DNA from: Lethocerus indicus
Lineage: Eukaryota; Arthropoda; Insecta; Hemiptera; Belostomatidae
Reading direction: 5' to 3'
Length of the DNA stretch: 64,000 nucleotides
NCBI GenBank assembly: GCA_019843655.1
Contig: JACDQD010000004.1
Span: 10,230,001 to 10,294,000, forward strand
Of the stretch, positions 55,001 through 64,000 are shown one piece after another. Under the pieces are notes generated by a model. That model made no database searches. It was not told where the DNA came from and saw only the letters and a program-made list of their open reading frames with translations. The position numbers were made by a program, and so were the translations under genes. Numbering within the stretch: position 1 is the first letter of the stretch; every line of letters begins with the position of its first letter.

Positions 55001-57700
55001 ATGCGAATACAAAATGTTTATTTCGTTTAAGGAATATTAGCACGGAATATTTCATGACTGTGTTAATACTGGTCGAGCAGTAGAAATCGCAAACCCAGCT
55101 AATATTAACTCCACTCGGACACCTGTTTGTCGCAAATAGAACTTACATGTTCAGTCAGTGAACGCGTTGCTTACGCTTTTGCAATACGAAAAAATGTTCA
55201 CGTGTGAGAATAATCCACAGGTGAGAATGTGCATATATTGCTGATTCCTACTGTATAAGTCCGTGCGAATGATTGAATTACGACCTCTGGCAAATAAACC
55301 TAGTTTCAATTTTAAACTTAAGTTCTGCAGATATAAATGTGTATTACATACTTTCCAAATAGTTAACTACACTGTTAAATAATGACAGCGACACTATCGT
55401 GAAAAAAGGACTGCGTCGAGTGATCTGTAGATTTTCTTGAATCAATGGGAATTAAATTAAGACATCGTATGATCACAAATGCAACAATAAGCGACAGGGT
55501 CATCGTCTAGATGCCCCCCTACACAAAATCCGCTTTTAATAGATATTACGGTGTTCTAAGTTGAAATCGTGAACGAGGAAATATGACCGGGATTATTTAC
55601 GCTGAATTCTCCTCCACTTCCACGGCAACACGCTTTCTAAATAATCTGGTTTCATCACACTTGGCGCGACAAGCGTTAACGAACGTAAATTAGTGGAACT
55701 CTGACTCGGCATAGACTGACACAGCGATATATCCCCGGATAATTCACGCTAACGGAATTCTCATATATTTGTAGGGTCATGCTTGACTAACAAGCATTTA
55801 ACTACATGGAGAGTGACATTAAAGACATTAAAAAAGGTTAAGAGACAGATTTGGTAATTGTACACGGTCGGCCCTTACGAATCGAATTTCACTGTAATCA
55901 TTCTGATGATAAATACACAAGTTCAGTTTGTTTTTTTTTCTAGTTCCCGCATCTAGTTGGTATCAGTGAAACTTAACTCTCTTACACCAGACTGGTACAA
56001 ACACACATAAAAATAGGAAATAAAACGGGTATTTTTAAAACTAACTATAATCTAATAAACCAAGGTAGATGAAACAATCTAAACTGCAGCGCAAATTCAA
56101 AATAAAAACTGGTCAACAATTATTTCTGTAAAATGCGCTGAGTTGTACACCAAGGTAAGGACGAAGGTTTAGCGGAAAATTCCAATCTTCAATTTTATTC
56201 TTTCAAAGTGGAAATAAAGACCGCTTACAAGCACTCCTCCTACTTTCCTGTTGTACACTTTCTACATTCAGTAACTGTCCCAAATGGAGTACAAATTGCC
56301 AATTAAGTGGCAACGGAATTGAAGGAAATGGTTAATTTCCCACTATTTGAAGAGAAAAGGCGAATCTAAGATTATTATTTCTTCAGGCGTTATAAATATC
56401 ACGCTATAACTCGTCTTATATGGACATAATACCTATTAAATAACAACAATCAAGAACTTGCGATAGAAAGATGCTTATAAATCATACATGTTTGTTAGTT
56501 TGGTAATATATTGGTATGTTAGGCCGCTTCTTTATTACTCAGGTTGCTCAATTATCATTAAAAACTCACACAAGTACGTATTTTGTTAAAAACAAATTTA
56601 GGATTTCAATTAACTACCATGAGAACGCAGATATGTAGACTTATACGAATACTGTGTTAAATAAATACTTCATACAACTAAAACAATTGCTGACTAGTCG
56701 CGCTTCATCAACCGGAGGAAGCGCAGATTAAATCGATTTGTGTTGGCAATGGAACTCGATGGAAAGCAATAAAAGTGGGGCGTAATGAACATGAAACTGA
56801 AAAAAGAAGATTCGTTTATCCCCGTCCAGTGATATAATCGCTACCCATTCCACGCTTAGCTCGGGTATCCACCAGTACACCTCTCGGCCATAGCGAATAT
56901 ATTCCGTTGACTATACTCATAAAAAATCTCTCCGTTAATACATCACTTTTAGTGAAATTTTTCTCAATTTTAACGAATACACAATTAGGTTAGAATTTGG
57001 GAGGACAGAGGATTGAGACCTGTTCTCGTTCAATTTTTTTTCTCCCCCAAACTGGAGAGGCTGAATTAGAAATGATTCAAATGTAAATTTGTGTAATATA
57101 ATGAAAACAAATGAAACTGACTTACTTCTTTTGGGAAATGGGAAGAAACAATACTGCACTCGGAGAACATAAAACGTCCTCCTTTCTTTCAAACTCTTCA
57201 AAGACACTAGAAAAGAAAAAAGTATGTTAATTTGGTAGTATGTTAGTTTGGACACGAATGGTTTGATAACTTATTCACAGAATCATGATTTATTCCGACC
57301 ATGGTCCATCGTTGTGTGACAAAATTACCAGAGTCCAGAAAGTTATATACATGAAAGGCGACGACTACAAACCAACCTACCTCAGTTGACATATATCTCA
57401 GAAAAATCTATAGATGCATTCAAATACAGGAAAATGGTAGGCTTGCCGCCACTAACATTGGATTTGTAGCATCTGAGATTTATGCAAGAAGTATGCCCTT
57501 TTTAATATAATGTTCTGAAGAGGGAGAGGGAGAAACGATGATGACAATAAGAGGGAAAACAAGGTAGGAGTGAAGGTAGCATCATGGCTGTGCATAACTC
57601 TCAAGGATAACTCCTTGCGCCCAGCCCACCGACCATCAGCTGATTTGCACACACCGACAGAAGAAAACACTTAGAAAGGCCACAATTCGTTCAAACATGG

Positions 57701-57743
<43 letters not shown>

Positions 57744-60700
57744 CATCACGTACGTTCACTGTGGAGCATACATGAAGGACAGAATTATACAGTCAAGTTA
57801 CCTGTTAGGTGGTCAGCGAGGAATTGAAATATCATAATTCTTGCGGTATACTGTCTCGATTCGCTGATTTGACTTTATGATAAACCGTCATGTTGTCTGT
57901 GGCTATCATGCCACAGCCCGGCAAATATATACCCAAGTCCCACGAAAATTTATAGAAACCGTAGAAATGAAAATCGCAAAATTATATATCCGAATCCAAA
58001 ATTGTAGCAGTGAGAAGGAGAAACGACGAAATATAAACTTTTTTTCATGAAGTTTGGTTTCAAACAATGATTCTGCCTTTCTAAGTGACAGTGCAGAAGT
58101 TTCTTAACAGCTGACGCAATATCACTAGCCTTATCGACGCCAGATAATTCTTTCAAGGTTTTTCACGATTCTGGGAACGTTCAATGTAAACGCGGTTAAC
58201 CACTAACTACTGTAACCTAAAAATGAACTAGAGTAAGATACAAATTGAATGATATTTATGTGCAGTAAGGGGCCAATGTGTACTGTAAGAATTAACGGTT
58301 ATATTATTCGGATGCAATGCTACTGATAAATAATTCAAGTGTAATAGTTTATCTCAACGCTCATAATGATGGCTAATGAAAGCTGGTTCATTCAGCTGGT
58401 AACAGTATTAGTAAAGAGCCACAGGCTTATATTTACTAACATTAGAAAATACCTAAGAGAATAAAGTTTATACTTATGGACTTATCTGGTTTGATTGAAC
58501 AATGCCAAATGATCATGAGCGGAATGTGATCTATGCGATTACTATATTACGCCTGTTAGTTATAACTTACCCCTGACTTGATTATTTGAACTACGTAATT
58601 CCTTTAACGGCTCCCTAGTTGAAATAAATTAGTCAACGCAACAGAATTTCGCAATATACAAAATGCTGAGTACACACGAACATGAAAACACAATTAAACA
58701 GTATATTTCCAGTTTAATTACTTGAATTCTGTTCGAAGTATCGACTTATATTTAAGCATTAATGAAATATAGTGTGTTTCACATGGAAAGTAGTTGATAT
58801 TAGTAAAATAAAAAGTGAATTAAAGTATTCCGTGTTCCACACTGGTTATTGAAAATTGCCTACCTGAAAATAACCGCCCTTATAAACATTTCTGAACAAC
58901 AAAACAATGGAGAAAACAGACGTTGGTTAGTTTTAGTTGCAGGCAAGTGATTCAAAGATCAATCTATGTAGGATTAATTAAAAGGCTCAGCCTAGAGTTC
59001 AAACTACTTTCAAAGCTCTAAAGTAGAATTGTTCAAAGACTAACGAATTCCGTGGTCGAGCCTCATTTTTATAGTGGTTCTCACGCTAGTCGCCCGTGTT
59101 CCAAACTTTGCACATTAGACAGTAACTTAGTTCCTCAAGTTGTTAAAGTTGATTATGCCTGCGCAAGCAGTGAGTTATGGCACTGTAGTGAGCCACACGT
59201 CAGTGAGGATATAAAAAAATGAGATCATTAATAAATGTTCGTGATAAACAGAAGTATAAGGTTTCAGGGTATACATTTTAGTCCATATGAGCGTATCGTA
59301 TCCCACTAAAGCATTTTATACTTCGAATAGGTAGCATTGTCATAATAACGGTGAATTTTTAATTTGATGGGCGCAATTAACAAAATATATTTCTGTGAAA
59401 TAAAGGAACTCACCTTACCATTTCAGTTAAGATATAGTTTAGATTCTAGGTCAATTTAAAGTTTAAATATAATCATTTCATTTAAACTTTAAACAAATGG
59501 TTTTCTTCCATACAATTGTGTTCAAGTTCTTTTTACGATTCTTCATACATGGAATTTAATTATGTGTGAGAATTTATTCAAGAAGGCCTGGGAAATGTTT
59601 ACAAGAGTTTAAAACCGATAGCATTAAAACGGAAATAAATTTCAAAACAAAATAACCCCACTCCACCACAAGGGTCAACCTTCTGACCGCTGCGAGTTCC
59701 CCCTTCTGCGCCTGTTCTTTTCAACTCTACCGGGTTGTAAAAACTGCGCCTTAAGTAAAGAAGATAAAAGCGCGTCCCGACCGCGCATCTGGCCCCTCGA
59801 AAGGTCTAAAAATATCGAGGGGAATAACATGAGGACAGCCCAACTTACATAAAATAACGTTCAAGAACTGGCTATTCAAGTTACGCCCTTTCTTGCCACA
59901 CCACTCGAAGAAGAAATATCGATAAAACTGACCGCTACCGAATTTAAGATAACGGCGTGCTACACAATAGCAATTCTCGTCGGTAGTATTATTCAACTTT
60001 GCAGAGATTTCAATAACAAATTATGAAGAATTGAAATGGTTCTATTTATTTTTCATGTGACCTATTCAATCAGCTGATAGAGGGTTTCTAATAGTCCAAA
60101 TTGCCTTCGACTATTTAAGAATTCAATTACAAATTTTATATCTAAATATACATAATCAAAACACAATCTTATGCGACTGCTATTCATTATGACAATTCGA
60201 TGATCTGCTGACTTTATTATAAGTCTGTTTTTGATTTATGAAAAATAATGTATTTAATATGTAAAGGTATCACTTCACTCTGACGGACAAATTTTATGAA
60301 AGATGTTCATTTTCTTCTTTTCTCCCTTTGTTTTCGACTGTGGGTACGATTTTTGTTACAATTTCGTTTGTTAAATAAATGTTGCACAAATGAAGTTTTG
60401 GATGTAGGGTCTTTAGATGAGTCATGGTCAATTGACACTACTGACGATGCCGAAACCGACTCAATATTGCATTAGTATTGTGAACAAAACATTCAATTAC
60501 TAATAATTGATGTGTTAAGAAAAAAAGGATGATAAACAGTGCATATATTGAACACTGACGAAGATAAGTGATATTTTAAGTATGCTGAATAACTGCTGCT
60601 ATTAATAATATTAATTAATAATATAAATTTTGATAGAACTGGATAACATGGAGTTATAGATTACATTTTAAAAACTGAAATATATTTGTCTACCAATAGA

Positions 60701-63700
60701 CAGGCGATATAAATAACCTGCCTCATTTAATTATAAAGAATTCGCCTTTACAGTTTGCCACTAAAGCGATAGACTATCCGTAAACTGTTCCAAGAAAATA
60801 TCCAATCGAATCGTCAACCAGAACAAACGGACTGCGAAATAAAAATTCACCTGAGAAAACTTGTGCATTGCACTTGTTCAAATTAATAATCACAGAATAG
60901 CGCGTCAATTTTGAACCATAAATTAAATCGAGACGTGACTCAACGGTTTCGTCAGCATTTTATTAAGCAACGAGCAAACAGGAGTGTTATCAAAAGTGAA
61001 GCAAAACATTCTATTCTATTCGAGAATAGAAATTTCTTAATTTAAAATCAGAATTAAACGTGATATGTATGTAAATTTTAGTTCATGTTTGTGTTTTATA
61101 TTGGATAATTGGATGCAACACGATGATTTCGCAGAATGTGAACCTTTCAGGATAGAATGACAGCGAAATTTACTGAGGGAATGTGATGCCAGTCTTTGAA
61201 ATAATTAACGTAATAATAAACTCACAATGATATACACATAATTTAATATATAACTGGCCCCTTCTCACCTGGCCAGGTAGGGCTTGGATTTCTGGGCTCT
61301 GGATTTTTCGAAATATTACAATATTCTGAATATTGATGCGATCGGGCCCTATTCACTCAACATGACTAAAGTACAGGAGACTTCTCTTCTTGGCAAATCT
61401 CACGATATCACGCTAATCATGGAGCAATATTAAGAAATTGGCCGGAATTGACGGACGGTTTGCGTCCGGTACGTGCGTGAAAGGTGGTGTTAAAAAAGAA
61501 GAGAATCGGTTGCCAAGGTGATCGGGTTTTAGTAACGCTGTATGAGACCACCACAGCTAATTGGCCTTGCCGCCGCCTGAGTCAGACCGACAGCCGCCAA
61601 CCACCACCTCATCATCCCCGCTTCTAATTCACCACGTTTCTTAAATGCACGTGTTTATTACGGCATTTAGACAGAAATTAAAATTATTGCAGATAAATAC
61701 AGTACAGAGAACTAGACGAACTTTAAAATATTAAAACGATTAAATGATTCATCTTATTAAAAATAAATGAACACCAAAAACAATCGGCAAGAATGATAAA
61801 TAAATATACGTCAGGAGTATAAGGAAGTTTGGAATAACTGAAAGACCAAACCAGCGAGAGGAGGCAGAAGAACACGGAATCTACGGAAGTTTTTGAGTAT
61901 TACACTAGAAGAGGCCCTAGTGCTTCTTACCAAGGCATTTGAGGCTTCAATGCAAACAGCAGTTATGATGCTTTGACCTCGAAATGGGACATTACAGCAT
62001 TACTTAATCAGACAACAGTTATACCCAATTGATTCAGTTTCAAGTGGCTTTAACATATTATAAATATTTATTAACCTTGTAATATTTCTTAACTGTTTTA
62101 GTTTTGGAAACACATTTGTATATTCTAACTTGGTTTGTAGGCTCATTCTCTATAGGTGGGTTATTTATGCGTAACACTGGAGGAATAATTATTATACATA
62201 ATAATAAATATAATGTATAATTTTTTTTTCGTTTTAAAATGCATTGTTTAGTAAGGTAGTAAGGTTGTAGTGTAAGGGTGGTGCTACTTACTTTTTCATT
62301 TAATTTAAATTCGGTAATTTCTTCATCCGGTACATGTTAAGGTATCAAAACTTTAAAATTAAATCCCTGTTTGATATGTAGATGTTTCATTAGTCCAATC
62401 ATATGCACACGTACAGATTTAATAAATGCACATGTGTTCGTACAACGATACTATATAATAAAGTTCTTTTAGTAATTGAAACTGTGTTATTCAATCACAC
62501 TCCTACATATTAGATCCTCTTACAGGCTACATAAAACCTAAAAACTGTAGTCAAATTTACACCTAAGCAAATACCATTGTTAATAAATAATATGTTAATC
62601 TTATATCAGTAAATTCTGAGTGCAGACAGTTTAATAAGAAGCGTTTAAATTTTTATTATCACAGATTACGTACAGGAATAAATATTACGACAAAAAATCA
62701 CAGATAATAAAGTGAGGTTTACAGTTTACGTTCTACAGAAAACAAAAAGTGCTCCTCAGTTATGTGCATTCGCACGGAACAGCGTTTCTCTACTCTTAGC
62801 CTGTTAAACGCTAATTGTAATATTAAACCTTCGATTAAAATTAGCATTCTGGCACGGGATTTGGCAAACAATGGCGAAATCTAGTGACGGTTAATGGTTT
62901 ATACTTCTACCTTTCTCTTACAGTAGCCACTGTTCAGTTCACAAGGTCTCATCACTCAATGACTCAGTGATTATAACAAAATATTGTAAAAAATAGTGCC
63001 ACAGTGAAAAATAGAGTCAACTCACCAGGATAAAGGAAATCACTATTATTTTCTTATTCAATTTTCCTCGTTTTGTATTATGAACAGAAATTGGTTATTA
63101 ACAACAGTAAGTAAAGAGATGTTTTTATACATGAAATTGTTTGTAAATAATTATGCAGCAAGCACAGTAATAAGTGTTACTGTTTTTCTTGATTTCAAAT
63201 ATTGGGATATTTAAATATAAATAGTAATTTAGTTGGCCTGGAGGATGATGTTAGGCCTGGAACGGGCTCAGATTATTTTTCACTCACCGGTTTCTAGGTC
63301 GGTATATTGTTATAAGCACATTTTAGATGTTTATACAGTGGTATCGAGTCATCTTGCTAACATTAAACATACATTTCAGCGATGATAATCGTAATGACCT
63401 TTCTTGCCTCCCTGCTAACTTCTCAGATAATTCTCGAAAGGTCAATCCATGCTAAACTTCGATTACAAAACTATTGGTTATGAAACTACTCACATTTCAT
63501 TGAGTCACGTGTCTCACCAGTTACCTAAACGGTTACTTTAGATCGGGGGTTATAATGCAGCCAAGAGTTGCAACTGCGCTGGGTTTTAAGTTCATTGCTC
63601 TTTCAGATGCAGAAAGGGCACGTAATGCGACTTCCCTTATAACAAACACAGTTAATCTTAACTCCTCTATATTATATTTTAATGATAAACGATTGCATGT

Positions 63701-64000
63701 TCATAATTGTAATAAGTGATAAAACACTCTACGTATTAATGAGTAAATTATATAGAATTTCTTAGATATAAAGGCATATGAATAATTTGGGCCTGATTAA
63801 GCAAATAGAAACAATCGAACACGCTCCATGAGGGGACAAAATTAGCCATTAATTCAATGAATACAGTAAATAATACAAAGGCCATTACGAAGACTAACAA
63901 ATATGTTATATTTCGCAGTAGAATTCTACATAAAGCAAATTTTTCTGGAATCGAACAAAGTAACACAACAAACAGAAATAATATTATTCAAAACACCGAA
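49081..64000. other. Non-coding DNA, no gene recognised
   Basis: Fifteen kilobases of moderately AT-rich, CpG-containing DNA. I checked the open frames (for example 52581-52877, 56935-57255, 59751-59996) and found no recognisable domain, no splice-consistent chain and no signal peptide. Higher-GC blocks stand out at about 49.86-50.34, 52.62-52.86, 53.3-53.6 and 61.44-61.63 kb. They are candidate regulatory elements or decayed repeats. Confidence 0.4.
57708..57740. repeat. (CA)n microsatellite
   Basis: A run of about 16 AC/CA units in the right-hand non-coding region. Confidence 0.95.

Overview
The window comes from an arthropod nuclear genome, most likely an insect. Genes have GT-AG introns of hundreds to thousands of bases in AT-rich DNA, there are long (AT)n, (GT)n and (CA)n microsatellites, and the two conserved enzymes (Ubr3 and the inositol hexakisphosphate kinase) read like insect orthologues. 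CpG-poor gene bodies next to CpG-richer non-coding DNA suggest a lineage with gene-body methylation, for example a hemimetabolous insect, but the species cannot be fixed from sequence alone.

Layout. (1) 1-5968, plus strand: a possible C-terminal exon of an unknown gene at the left edge, then a secreted DUF4803-family gene whose common body (4019-5968) is preceded by two separate N-terminal modules (603-1329 and 3101-3574). Both end in phase 0 and could splice to the same downstream exon. (2) 7124-16557, minus strand: the first ten coding exons (587 codons) of Ubr3, including the UBR zinc finger. Its C-terminal two thirds lie left of the window, so the DUF4803 locus appears to sit on the opposite strand inside a Ubr3 intron of at least 7.1 kb. 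(3) 20252-24207, minus strand: ribosomal protein eL27, complete in three coding exons (136 residues), with a 5'-TOP-like promoter near 24.2 kb. (4) 28437-36889, minus strand: inositol hexakisphosphate kinase, complete in eight coding exons (502 residues), with a spliced 5' UTR. (5) 36.9-64.0 kb: 27 kb with no convincing coding gene. It is richer in GC and CpG and probably holds the IP6K leader exon and promoter plus intergenic DNA. Two promoter-like islands are noted at about 37.7-38.0 and 48.7-49.1 kb.

The three minus-strand genes are ordinary housekeeping or regulatory genes (ubiquitin ligase, 60S ribosome, inositol pyrophosphate synthesis) and do not form an obvious pathway together. The more unusual content is the nested DUF4803 locus with two N-terminal modules, a tRNA-derived SINE family with copies all in one orientation, foldback elements in Ubr3 introns, and a sharp change in CpG content at the 5' end of the IP6K gene. 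No mobile-element protein, CRISPR array, rRNA or intact tRNA gene was recognised.
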